Shown here piece after piece: positions 34,760 to 46,708 of a DNA stretch of 64,000 bases. This stretch comes from Saccopteryx bilineata. Lineage: Eukaryota; Chordata; Mammalia; Chiroptera; Emballonuridae. The translations under genes and the position numbers were made by a program. Position 1 is the first letter of the stretch. Each line of letters begins with the position of its first letter. The DNA lies in contig NC_089495.1 of the NCBI RefSeq assembly GCF_036850765.1, positions 27,868,875 through 27,932,874 on the forward strand, read 5' to 3'. The notes under the pieces were generated by a model. That model saw only the letters and a list, made by a program, of their open reading frames with translations. It was not told the origin of the DNA and ran no database searches.

Positions 34760-37020
34760 TTTGCATCCAAAGCAGCTATCACCATTGTTGTGCCTCAAAT
34801 CTAGTTAAAAAGTAGATACTTAAACACAAGGAATCAACTCTTCTTTGTCTAGCTAAACCTCAAAAGCCAATTCTCTTACTTCCTGTTCTTTGAAACTATT
34901 TTTTCATGATTGAAATTCAGGGGTTCCTTAGCAAGTTAAACTTTGAGAAAGAAATGGAAGGTTTTAGATTTCAAATGCTAAATAAAACTTAGCAGACTTT
35001 TAAACTCCAACTAGAATATCCTTCTTTAGGAATTTCAATATGTCATCCGTTTCCAGAAGAAACACACTATCTTCCACTAAATTTTGAAGGCTGGCAGAAT
35101 ACTTCAGAATGAATGATCACTGGCATGTGGTTCATAAGACAATGATGTGTATTTTAATCAAAATCAGAGACTGGAAAGAATATTTGAACTCTTCTTTCCC
35201 TAGGGATAAATTATTTTGTACAGTCAATAAACTTTTATTTTTAAAAATTCTGTCTCTAATTCTGCAGTTGTACTTATACATGTGTAAACACATTTGTACA
35301 TGAGCAGCTCTCTTCTGGATACAGGCAGGTAAACCCTAACTGCTTTTATTTTAGCTTTCCCTTAATATTTATGACTAATTTTTTCCCCATCTGTGTTGAG
35401 GAAGGATTGCATATCTCATAATCAGGCCTTCAGATGGCAATGATCAAGAAGGGCAGACAACCTCACAAATGTGTGCTGAGTAATGAGTAGGCAAGATGGA
35501 TGAAAAGAGAAAGAATCTGCATAAAAACAAAACCAATAATGAGAAAAATTAAACAAAGTAGTGGTTTTATATCAAATGTCTATCTACTTGTCCAAGTAGA
35601 CATTCTCATATTCTATTCTTAGACATTTTTTTTTCCACAGAATTTTTGTGACTATCTGTCATAAAATGGTTGAGTGGTTTGGATCAGTGTGAATAGCCAA
35701 TCAGATCTTTTGAGAAAGTCAAGATTAACTTTGCTTCTTCCTTCCATCATATATATTATATAATAGAATGTTCAAAAGCTATTAAGTTTCTTGAGTGCAA
35801 TATGATTAAACCTACATATAAAATATTTTTTATGACAAAGCTGAGCAGTATAATGGACAAAAGTCCTTAAACATTAATTGTTTTTATAGAAGAAAAATAA
35901 ACTTGTGCCCAGTTAGAGAGCTCTAAAGATCCATAAAGAATATTTATTTACACCTCCCCAGAAGAGGCTGGGATTGGAGAAAGGGTACACAGGGGCGTCA
36001 TCTGTATTGTTGTAGCTACTTAAAAAAATATCAGAAGAAAATGTATTACATTATAATATAATAAAATCTTTCTGCCAGTCTCCACAGATATGATGAATAT
36101 TAACTTTTCTTTCTTTAAATCAAGCCACTGTAGAAGGCAGACCCTTGTGCTATTCCATGTGAGTTCCCCTTCAAGTTCATAATGGTCCAGTTATTCAATT
36201 GGTTACAAATTTAAGTAACTGCATAAGAACCCTCATTAGATCCTAATTACCTTTAACACAGGAATCAGAACGTATGCATCTTTGCCACGTGTTGGAGATG
36301 TAGAGCATCTGGTGTCTGGTAGGGACCGACAGTGTGGAATGCATTGGTCCTCCACTCTGCCCGCATACTAGCATACTCTTTGAAGTCTGTAGAAAATATC
36401 AGTGCTTCACCCTGGTCCAGCTGAATCAGATTTTAAGTGTTAAATCAAGGCACTGTCATTTTATTAACCTCGGTTAATTTTAGTGTATTATTAATAGTTT
36501 CAAAAGAGTGATTTATTGAATAATTATTGCATGAGTCCGGGGCAAATTTTTTTTGCCATGTCTGTAAAGTTATCACATATTAGATATTCTCTTGCCACTT
36601 TTCCTTTGTCACATTTGTTTTTATTCATAATGTAAACAAATGTCTCTCCTGTTGTATGGTAAGCTCCTTAGGATCTCAGAATCATAGTTCTCTGTAACAA
36701 AGAGCACATTACCTTCTATGCGGTAGCTACACAATACAGTCTTAAATAGAACTAAGCAATGATGTTTAAGAGCAAGGATTTGAGTTGATTTACCTGTTCT
36801 TGGAAGAGGTCACTTGAATGCTGTACTGTTTTTGTTTTGCTTTTAGTAATAATGTAGTATGTTTGGAATTTATTCCCATGTTAGTTGTCCTTCTACTGTT
36901 AGAGTTTCTTTCTCTCTCTCTCTCTTTACTTATTTGTGTTCTTGTGTTTCCAGCCTCTTGTTAAGTTGGTTGGGTGGGAGGGAAGTGTGTAGGGAATTAT
37001 AGACATTAGTCAGTGTTTGG
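34760..37020. other. Single-copy AT-rich DNA, no gene recognised
   Basis: No exon, RNA gene or clear repeat recognised apart from a short (CT)n tract near 36911-36927. Open frames are rare and short. Confidence 0.45.
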
Positions 37021-37024
37021 CAGA

Positions 37025-37740
37025 GATTTTATTTTTAAATTCCAGTTAAGACTCAATATTATTCTATTTTAATTTCAGGTGAACAGCATAGTGGTTTGAC
37101 ATTTATATAATTGACAAAGTAATCCCTACCAATAAGTCTTAGACCCACTTAGCACCATACTTAGTTATTATAATGTTATTGACTATATTCCCTCTGCTGT
37201 ATTTTATGTCCTTGTGACTGTTTTCATAACTACCAATTTGTACGTCCTAATTCCTTCACCTGTTCACCCAGAATCCTCAATCCTTTTTCTTCTGGCAACC
37301 ATCAGTTTGTTCTCTGTACCTATGAGTATGATCCTGTTTTGTGCATTAACTTATTTTGTTCTTCAGATTCTACATATAAGAAAAATCATACAGTATTTGT
37401 CTGTCTCTGTCTGATTTATTTCACTTAGTCCCCATTCACGCTGTCACAAATGGTAAGATTTTATTGCTTTTATGCCTGAGTAATATCCCATTGTACATCT
37501 TCTTTATCCAGTAATCCATTGGTGGGCACTTAGGTGGTTGTTTCCTATCTTGGCTACTGTAAATAATGCTGGTTCCATGTGTACTTAAAAAGAATGTATA
37601 TTCTGCGGTTTTGGGGTGAAATGCTCTAAAAATATCAGTAAATCCATCTGTTCTAATATGTCATTTAAAACTGCTGTCTGTTTCCTTGTTGATTTTCCTT
37701 CTGTAAGAACCTTTCCATTGATGCCAATGGGGTGTTAAAG
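37025..37740 (-). mobile_element. Old L1, antisense, internally deleted
   Basis: From 37025 to about 37575 the plus strand is the complement of an L1 3' UTR and ORF2 end (cctgagtaatatcccattgt, tctttatccagtaatccatt, ggttgtttcctatcttggct). From about 37576 to 37740 it jumps to the complement of the ORF2 endonuclease region (aagaatgtatattctgcggt; ccattgatgccaatggggtg), about 3 kb further 5' in a normal L1. So the reverse transcriptase region is missing. Either an internal deletion or two adjacent fragments. Confidence 0.65.
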
Positions 37741-37754
37741 TGCCCAACTTTATC

Positions 37755-39385
37755 TAAGTGACATTTATGGAACACTCTGCTCAGAAGAATACACATACTT
37801 TTCTAGTGCAAAGGAAACATTTATTAAGGTAGAACATAATCTGGAGAATAAAACAAGTCTCAATAATTTAAAATAATTCAATTCCTATAAATTATGTCCA
37901 CTGATCAAAATGGAGTAAAATTAAAAATCAGTCACTGAAGTAATATCTATATTCTAAAAACCATATGGAACTGTAAAGACTCTAGAATTGTTACTCTAAA
38001 AAACAACAAAGGTGAAGAACTAATACTGCCTGATTTTGAATAGTGAAAGCCTACAGGGATCAAAACAGAGTGTTATTGGTATAAAGACGGACACATAGAT
38101 CAATATAACAGAATGAATATTTGAGAAATAGACCCATACATATATGAATAACTAATTCTGAAAGAGGGCACACAAGTAATTCAGTGGAGAAAGTACAGTG
38201 TTTTCAACACACAATGCTGAAACTATTGGTTATCTATATGCAAAAAAGAACATTAATTCATACTTCAAACCATATACAAAAAAACTGACTAAGAATGAAA
38301 CATAAACTTAGATGTAAGACCTAAAATGAAAGAATTTCTAGCAGAAAGCATAAAAGAAAATCTTCTGACCTTGGGGTAGGAAACTTTTTAGATATAACAC
38401 CAAAAACATTATTCACAAGATAATACATTTATATATTGAATTTTATCAAAATTAACACTTCTATTTGGTGGAAGACATTATCAAGAGAAGGAATAAACAA
38501 GTCACAAACTGGGAAAAATATTTGCAAATCATATATTTGGTGAAGGATTTATATCCAAAATACATAAAGAACTCTCAAAACTTAATCAGAAAACAAAAAC
38601 TCAGTCACAAAATAGGGAAAATTTGTAGCTGAACAGATAATCCATCAAAGGAGACATAAAGCAAACAAGTAATCACATGAAATGGTATTAGCCTTTGGGG
38701 AAATGTAAATTAAAACCACAATATTATACAACTTAGAATGGCCAAATTATACAATGCCAATATCAAATTTGGGTAGTGATGAGAAAAATTTAGAATTCCT
38801 ATATACTGCTGGTGGTCATGTAAAACATTATAACTGTTAAGTTCTTTTTGTAGGCATAAACCTACCATATGACCCAGCCATTTCACTCTTAGCTATTTCC
38901 CTATGAAAAATGAAAGCATATGTTCATAGCAGCTTTATTTGTAATACAAAAACCTGCCAACAACTCAAATGCCCAACAACTGTTGTGTCTACATACACTG
39001 AGATACCACTCCACAATAATAATAAAAAAAAAAAAGAAAAAGTTGATGCCTATAACAACATGAATGAATACCATAATAATTATATGGCAAGAAGCTGCCC
39101 CCCCCAAAGGATATATAAAGTATTGGTCTATTTATATAAAATTTTATAAAATGCAAACTCATCTAAGAGACAGGAAGATCAGTATTTGCTTGGGGGAGCA
39201 CACAACAGTGAGGGGTAAAGGAAATGATTGTAAAGGGGAGCCAGAAAATTTGGGGTGCTGGTGGATATATGGCCGATTTTTTTGATGGGGTGATTATTGC
39301 AGGATAAATACACATATTAAAAGTTACCAAACTGTACAGTTTAAATACATATAGTTTATCTGTCAATTAAAAAAAAAATAAAACA
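37755..39385 (+). mobile_element. Old L1 ORF2 and 3' UTR, sense, degraded
   Basis: Begins in the endonuclease region (gacatttatggaacactctg, agaatacacatacttttcta), then passes to the distal ORF2 (actgcctgattttgaatag; ggataaattggacttcatcaa-like text at 38440) and ends with cccaacaactgttgtgtcta, aactgtacagtttaaataca and an A-tail at 39368-39379. Many stops and small deletions. It abuts the antisense copy 5' end to 5' end. Confidence 0.7.
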
Positions 39386-39537
39386 AATCCACACGTGCTT
39401 TTTTATCCCAAAGAATAAGTAAATGCCTAAGCACCAAAACAGCACTCCCCAGTTAGATTCCCACAGTACTTTCACTGTACACAGCACAGAAGCTTGCAGG
39501 CTTCTCAGATATTTTATTTAATCTTCAAGACTGATTT

Positions 39538-39737
39538 GCCTGACCTGTGGTGGCGCAGTGGATAAAGCGTCGACCTGGAAATGCTGAGGTCGTCGGTTCG
39601 AAACCCTGGGCTTGCCTGGTCAAGGCACATATGGGAGTTGATGCTTCCAGCTCCTTCCCCCTTCTCTCTCTCTCTCTGTCTCTCTCTCTCCTCTCTAAAA
39701 ATGAATAAATAAAATTAAAAAAATAAAAAATAAAAAA
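39538..39737 (+). mobile_element. tRNA-derived bat SINE, short form, well preserved
   Basis: A-box-like tggcgcagtgg at 39551-39561 and B box ggttcgaaacc at 39595-39605 form an intact-looking internal Pol III promoter. A (CT)n tract and A-rich tail follow. Flanked by aagactgatt at 39527-39536 and 39738-39747. The cleanest copy of the short form in this window. Confidence 0.93.
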
Positions 39738-39747
39738 AAGACTGATT

Positions 39748-41620
39748 AATGAAACTCTATACAACTAGTTTCCTACTCCCTCCCCCCTTCTAAGTTTTAC
39801 AAAGTACACAAAACTTAGAAATAAGGTATTCTTCTGAGGAGTGTCTTTAAAATCAGAATATAACTAGATCAAAGCAAAGGCATGAGAAATTCCCATTTAG
39901 AGTCAGGAATGTTTTCAGGTAGAAACACTTCATTGTAATCTGAAAAATATCAACTTGATTAAATTTATTAAGGAAAGAACATGTCAATTATGAAGAGATT
40001 TGTTCACCAAGAGAAGCATCTTTGAAACTCCCTTGGTCAATGACCACTAAATGCTATCCAGGAGAGAGTGTCCAAGAACTTGACCTGTCCAATTTTGTAG
40101 CAAATGTATTCTTGTTATGAGGATGGGTTCATAGATGTGAGTATGTTGTACTCAAATTTGGAGAATCAGATAATTAAATGTTCTGCATATTCAGAAAAAC
40201 ACTTTTCTAGTAATTATCTGGCTTCTCATAGACCTCGCCTTCAGGGAGATAACGTGCTGGTCAAAGAACTCCAGTGCCCTGTGGCACTCACAGTTTTCAT
40301 CTTAATTAAGCATAGGCTTTCAGGAGTGACACCTTAGTCTCTGTGTACACCACTAATGAGAAGCCTCACTGGAGAGAAAGCCATTCTCCTGCTGTCGCTG
40401 AACCTGCAGGATGGAGATGAAGAGTGAGACTTTGTAACACTTGTCATGAGTCATGGCAATACCATTTTGTGGAGACCTTGCCACAGCAGTCTAACAGACT
40501 TTTCTACCAAAAAATTTCTTTTGCCGCTTCCTCCAGTTTTAGAACTTCCACGATTAAGTGCTGTTTTAGCCATTTTCACAGATGAAAAACTGAGCCTCAG
40601 TGATGTATGTCTTGCTCAAGTTTACTCAACTGGTAAAAAAAGATAAGGCTTAGAATCTGCCAGGACTTCTTACTACAAATCCAAACCTCCCTTCATTGCT
40701 TCCTGGTAATAAAATGTGGTCAAAGTCAGGAAATTTAACCTTGTGATACCTGCAGGCTCTCAGTAGGGAGTGGTGGAAAGCCTGCAGGCTGGTGATTGGA
40801 TGATGGAGGTGAGGCAGGAAGAAAAAACACTTTTTAACGAAGTAAAAGCATTTAAGTCTTAAATTTCAGTGTAAACCCCGCCTTTCTAACGGCAAAAGCA
40901 TCCACTGCCAAAATACAGCTTCATGGCATTTACTGGCTTGTTCCAACTTCGTAGGTCTCTGCCTCAATCCAGGAATAATGTGGGTCCGTGTGTGCTCCGT
41001 CTGTTGCATGTACACAAATGGGTGTGACTAGGTGAGTTTTCATGATTATCCTTAGACACTGTTGGTAATTGGAAATGATTTTACTTCGGCAGCAAATGCC
41101 GAGCTGGAGTCTGATTGGGAATTAGTCCATGCCTCCACCACATGCGTAAATCTCAAGGGCTGGGATTATCAGGCTTAGTTTAGCAGTTAGTAACATTACA
41201 GTTCATTATATGTGACTGGGTGTCTCAGGGGCCCTGGAGCGGCCGTGCTAAGGCATTCAGGAGATAGCAGCCTGCACAGCTTATATGTATGCGGAAAGGG
41301 GGCAGTGAGGCCATCTTTTTTTCATTGTGCTAAAGCTGAGGTAATTAAAAATGACAGAGCTAATCTGTTGTTGGGATCAGGATGGCGATTGGTTATTCTT
41401 GCACATTTAAGGATGACAGCCTCACGCAGACTGTCTTTTTCCCAAAAGCAAGAGTCAGCATTTCCCTATCTTGCTAAAAATACAGTGCTCTACAATTAAC
41501 TCGCTGTCCAGGATGGGTGAGGCCTGGCATTTTGTAAGGAAGTGGAAACTAGAATTTCAGAGACTTTACTGAAAAGAAAGAATCCACTTTCAAAATAATT
41601 GGGATGTACAGTAGAATTAG
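39748..41620. other. Single-copy DNA with a candidate conserved non-coding element (about 41000-41520)
   Basis: No exon supported. A degraded antisense MIR-like piece lies near 40535-40665 (cattttcacagatgaaaaac). The stretch 41000-41520 is free of recognisable repeats, with balanced composition and homeodomain-like taattaaaaa at 41341-41350; such sequence is often conserved near developmental genes, but that is a guess from appearance. The 95-codon frame at 41212-41499 has no domain. Confidence 0.35.
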
Positions 41621-41624
41621 GGTC

Positions 41625-41715
41625 TAAATTCTCGGAAGGCAAAAACTGTGTTCTTTTTATTGTTGTATCAGAAAAATAACTGGTACATTATAGGTGCTAA
41701 ATAAATATTTGCAGT
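41625..41715 (+). mobile_element. L2 3' end
   Basis: aattctcggaaggcaaaaac followed by ctggtacattataggtgcta and aataaatatttgcag match the final 90 bases of L2 in sense orientation. Confidence 0.7.
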
Positions 41716-42283
41716 ATTTCACAGAAGCATGATTTCAAAAAGAAAGCCAAATCACAATTCAGGATTGTATTTTATTTCATGAATCTGTTTCAGCCACTGT
41801 CCAATTCAATCCAACGGTCTGGGATTCAATACCACAGGTCTGTTAAATGTACAATAGCAAGCTTGTTCTGGGTGGCTACATTTAATTGCATACAATTGTT
41901 TGTATTATATTTATTTGTATATTTTTACATATTTACTTGCATAAATAAAAATTTATGTATTAATTTATAAATATTTATTTACACTGGATTTATTAAGCAA
42001 TGAGTGAAGCGGTACAAATCAGAAAGAGCATCTGTCCTGAGGGACCATTTGTAGTGGAAACAATTTCCAATGCAGGAAGAGGCCTGGAAGATTATGCAAC
42101 AATTGCAAACTCATTGAATTAGTTTTATGTCTCTAAGACCATCCCACCAGTCTCTGGACTTTGGCTTAATTAAAAATTCTATAAATTACATATATACAAC
42201 TTGGTTTCCTAGTCTTCTTACCTATGGCTTAGATTCTGTATGCAATATCTGATTATGACCTTTCTAAGAGATTTTTATTTTTC
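41716..42283. other. No recognised feature
   Basis: AT-rich sequence upstream of the L1 insertion point; no gene or repeat recognised. Confidence 0.4.
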
Positions 42284-42301
42284 TATTTTATGCCATTTTT
42301 T
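42284..42301. repeat. Target-site duplication, left copy (A-tail side)
   Basis: tattttatgccatttttt; matches 50159-50176. Generated by L1 target-primed reverse transcription. Confidence 0.85.
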
Positions 42302-42470
42302 TTTATTTTTTTTATTTATAATTTTATTTTTTTAATGGGGTGACATCAATAAATCAGGATATATATATTCAAAGATAACAAGTCCAGGTTATCTTGTCGT
42401 TCAATTATGTTGCATACCCACCACCCAAAGTCAGATTGTCCTCTGTCACCTTCTATCTTGTTTTCTTTGT

Positions 42471-42516
42471 GCCCCTCCCACCCCCTATCCCTCTCCCATT
42501 CCCCCCTCCCCCCCGT
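42471..42516 (-). other. G-rich L1 3' UTR tract, potential G-quadruplex
   Basis: On the element strand this is a series of at least six G-runs of three or more, including runs of seven, six and five. G-quadruplex-prone 3' UTR tracts are known in mammalian L1s and have been proposed to aid retrotransposition. The related truncated L1 at 52919-53359 keeps a G-rich tract at the same place (53142-53190). Confidence 0.75.
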
Positions 42517-42554
42517 AACCACCACACTCTTATCAATGTCTCTTAGTTTCACTA

Positions 42555-45500
42555 TTATGTCCCACCTACGTATGGAATAATACAGTTCCTGTTTTTTTCT
42601 GATTTACTTATTTCGCTTCGTATCATGTTATCAAGATCCCACCATTTTGCTGTAAATGTTCCGATGTCATCATTTCTTATGGCTGAGTAGTATTCCATAG
42701 TGTATATGTGCCACATCTTCTTTATCCAGTCATCTATTGATGGGCTTTTTGGTTGTTTCCATGTCCTGGCCACTGTGAACAATGCTGCAATAAACATGGG
42801 GCTGCATGTGTCTTTACGTATCAATGTTTCTGAGTTTTGGGGATATATACCCAGTAGAGGGATTGCTGGGTCATAAGGTAGTTCTATTTTCAGTTTTTTG
42901 AGGAACCACCATACTTTCTTCCATAATGATTGTACTACTTTACATTCCCACCAACAGTGTATGAGGGTTCCTTTTTCTCCACAGCCTCTCCAACATTTGC
43001 TATTACCTGACTTGCTAATAACAGCTAATCGAACAGGTGTGAGGTGGTATCTCATTGCCGTTTTGATTTGCATTTCTCTAATAGCTAAAGAAGATGAGCA
43101 TCTTTTCATATATCTGTTGGCCATTTGTATTTCTTCCTGGGAGAAGTGTCTATTCATATCCTCTTCCCATTTTTTTATTGGATTGTTTGTTTGTTTGTTG
43201 TTGAGTTTTATGAGTTCTTTGTATATTTTGGATATTAGGCCCTTATCTGAGCTGTTGTTTGAAAATATCATTTCCCATTTAGTTGGCTTTCTGTTTATTT
43301 TGTTATCAGTTTCCCTTGCTGAGCAAAAACTTCTTAGTCTGATGTAGTCCCATTCATTAATTTTTGCCTTCACTTCTCTTGCCATTGGAGTCAAATTCAT
43401 AAAATGCTCTTTAAAACCCAGGTCCATGAGTTGAGTACCTATGTCTTCTTCTATGTACTTAATTGTTTCAGGTCTTATGTTTAGATCTTTGATCCATTTT
43501 GAGTTAATTTTTGTACAGGGGGAGAGACTGTAGTCCAGTTTCATTCTTTTGCATGTGGCTTTCCAGTTTTCCCAGCACCATTTATTGAAGAGGCTTTCTT
43601 TTCTCCATTGTGTGTTGTTGGCCCCTTTATCAAAAATTATTTGACTATATATATGTGGTTTTATTTCTGGACTTTCTATTCTGTTTCATTGGTCTGAGTG
43701 TCTATTTTTCTGCCAATACCATGCTGTTTTGATTGTCGTGGCCCTATAATAGAGTTTGAAGTCAGGTATTGTTATGCCCCCAGCTTCATTCTTTTTCTTT
43801 AGGATTGCTTTGGCTATTCGGGGTTTTTTATAGTTCCATATAAATCTGATGATTTTTTGCTCTATTTCTTTAAAAAATGTCATTGGAATTTTGATGGGAA
43901 TTGCATTAAATTTGTATATTGCTTTGGGTAATATAGCCATCTTGATTATATTTATTCTTCCTAGCCAAGAACAAGGTATATTCTTCCATCTCATTATATC
44001 TTTTTCGATTTCCCTTAACAATGGTTTATAGTTTTCATTATATAAGTCCTTTACATTCTTTGTTATGTTTATTCCTAAGTATTTCATTTTTTTTGTTGCA
44101 ATCGTGAAGGGGATTATTCTTTTGAGTTCCTTCTCAGTTGTTTCATTGTTGGCATATGGAAAGGCTATTGACTTCTGTATGTTAATTTTGTATCCTGCGA
44201 CCTTACTGTATTGACTTATTGTTTCTAGTAGTCTTTTTGTGGATTCTTTGGGGTTTTCGATGTATAGGATCATATCATCTGCAAAAAGTGATACCTTTAC
44301 TTCTTCTTTTCCGATATGGATGCCTTTTATTTCTTTGTCTTGTCTGATTGCTCTGGCTAGAACCTCTAGTACCACATTAAATAAGAGTGGAGAGAGTGGA
44401 CAACCCTGTCTTGTTCCTGATTTAAGGGGGAAAGCCTTCAGTTTAGTGCCATTTAATATGATGTTAGCTGATGGTTTATCATATATGGCCTTTATCATGT
44501 TGAGATATTTTCCTTCTATACCCATTTTGTTGAGAGTCTTAAACATAAAATTGTGTTGTATTTTATCGAAAGCCTTTTCTGCGTCTATTGATAAGATCAT
44601 GTGGTTTTTGTTCTTTGTTTTGTTGATATGGTGTATTACATTAACCGTTTTACGTATGTTGAACCATCCTTGAGATTCTGGGATGAATCCCACTTGATCA
44701 TGATGTATTATTTTTTTAATATGTTGTTGTATTCGATTTGCTAGTATTTTGTTTAGTATTTTAGCATCTGTATTCATTAGAGATATTGGTCTGTAGTTTT
44801 CTTTTTTTGTGCCATCCTTGCCTGGTTTTGGTATGAGGGTTATGTTGGTCTCATAAAATGTGTTTGGAAGTATTGCTTCTTCTTCAATTTTTTGGAAGAC
44901 TTTGAGTAGAATAGGAACCAAGTCTTCTTTGAATGTTTGATAAAATTCGCTGGTATAGCCGTCAGGGCCTGGACTTTTATTTTTGGGGAGGTTTTTAATG
45001 GTTTTTTCTATTTCTTCTCTACTGATAGGTCTGTTTAGGCTTTTTGCTTCTTCTTGACTCAGTCTAGGAAGGTTGTATTGTTCTAGGAATTTATCCATTT
45101 CTTCTAGGTTGTTGAATTTAGTGGCATAAAGTTTTTCATAGTATTCTACAATAATTCTTTGTATATCTACGGTGTCCGTGGTGATTTCTCCTCTTTCATT
45201 TTGGATTTTGTTTATATGAGTTCTTTCTCTTTTTTCCTTGGTAAGTCTTGCCAAGGGTTTGTCAATTTTGTTGATCTTTTCAAAGAACCAGCTCCTTGTT
45301 CTATTAATTTTTTCTATAGTTTTTCTGTTCTCTAATTCATTTATTTCTGCTCTGATTTTTATTATCTCCTTTCTTCGGCTGGTTTTGGGTTGTCTTTGTT
45401 CTTCTTTTTCTAGTTCCTTAAGGTGGGAAGTTAAGTGGTTCACTTGGGCTCTCTCTTGTTTGTTCATATATGCCTGAAGCGATATGAACTTCCCTCTTAT

Positions 45501-46382
45501 CACTGCTTTTGCTGCATCCCATAGATTCTGATATGTCGTATTGTCATTTTCATTAGTCTGTATATATCTTTTGATCTCTGCACTTATTTCTTCTTTGACC
45601 CATTCATTTTTTAAAAGTATGTTGTTTAGTTTCCACATTTTTGTGGGATTTTTTTCCTCTTTTTTGCAGTTGAATTCTAGTTTCAAGGCTTTATGATCAG
45701 AAAATATGCTTGGTACAACTTCAATTTTTCTGAATTTGCTGATATTGTTTTTGTGGCCCAACATATGGTCAATTCTTGAGAATGATCCATGTACACTGGA
45801 GAAAAATGTATACTCAGTAACTTTGGGATGAAATGTCCTGTAGATGTCTATCATATCCAGGTGCTCTAGTGTTTTGTTTAAGGCCACTATGTCTTTGTTG
45901 ATTCTCTGTTTGGATGACCGCTCTAGAGCCGTCAGCGGTGTATTGAGGTCTCCAAGTATGATTGTATTTTTGTCAGTTTTTGTTTTAAGATCAATAAGTA
46001 GCTGTCTTATATATTTTGGTGCTCCTTGGTTTGGTGCATATATATTAAGAATTGTTATGTCTTCTTGATTCAGTGTCCCCTTAGCCATTATGAAATGGCC
46101 ATTTTTGTCTCTAAGTACTTTTCCTGTCTTGTAGTCAGCATTATCCGATATGAGTATTGCTACACCTGCTTTTTTTTGGATGTTATTTGCTTGGAGTATT
46201 GTTTTCCAGCCTTTCACTTTGAATTTGTTTTTATCCTTGTTACTTAGATGAGTTTCCTGTAGGCAGCATACAGTTGGATTTTCTTTTTTAATCCATTCTG
46301 CTACTCTGTGCCTTTTTATTGGTGAGTTTAATCCATTTACATTTAGTGTAATTATTGATACTTGTGAGTTCCCTATTGCCAT
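42555..46382 (-). pseudogene. L1 ORF2 (endonuclease and reverse transcriptase), one premature stop
   Basis: Encodes the L1 enzyme that nicks target DNA and copies L1 RNA at the nick, working with ORF1 protein in an RNP. From the first ATG the frame covers 1,276 codons, so 1,275 residues, the usual family length, but codon 899 is UGA (43686-43688), where a Trp codon is usual. The same frame is open on both sides. Visible endonuclease residues: N14, E43, Y115, D145, N147, D205 and H230. Reverse transcriptase: the AFDKIQH motif and FADD at residues 700-703 (44274-44285). The C-terminal motif C1130, C1134, H1142, C1147 is past the stop. A truncated 898-residue product would keep endonuclease and reverse transcriptase but lose the distal and Cys-rich regions. 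A sequencing error at one base would also explain it. Confidence 0.93.
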
Positions 46383-46708
46383 TTTATATCTTGCTTTCTG
46401 TTAGTTTTGTGTCTTGTTTGATCCTTCTCTTTTGTTTTTCTATCTTTTGTTTTTATTTGGTTGTAATCCATACATCTTTCCTCTGTTGCTATCTTTTTTA
46501 TCTCATGTGCTTCTGTGGTGGTTTTTTCAATGGTGGTTACCTTTGAGTAATGAAAAGGGTCCCTACCCTTTTCATTGTAGCGAACTATTTTGTGAGTACT
46601 TTTGCACTCCATCGTCCTTTGCTACTGTTAATCTCCGTCTTCTCCCCCTCTTTCTTTTTGTTGTTGTCACAGTTTAAATTTGGTTTTATTGTGTTCTTCT
46701 TGGAGCTT
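46383..46708 (-). other. L1 inter-ORF spacer with an open frame overlapping ORF2
   Basis: The 326-nt spacer is long compared with the tens of bases in human L1. It holds an uninterrupted 79-codon frame (46612-46373, minus), very rich in Lys, Thr and Glu, whose stop TAG overlaps the ORF2 start (shared 10 bases, 46373-46382: ATGGCAATAG). No known domain. It could be chance, or could help ribosomes reinitiate at ORF2. Not called as a gene. Confidence 0.5.

Noticed and set aside
39538..39610. tRNA gene
   Set aside because: The A and B boxes belong to a SINE head; the body, tail and target duplication identify a retroposon.
42898..43347. 149-codon plus-strand frame
   Set aside because: Antisense of the distal L1 ORF2 codons.
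43849..46247. Hydrophobic plus-strand frames over the L1
   Set aside because: Antisense shadows of L1 ORF2; strand and motifs show the real frame is minus.
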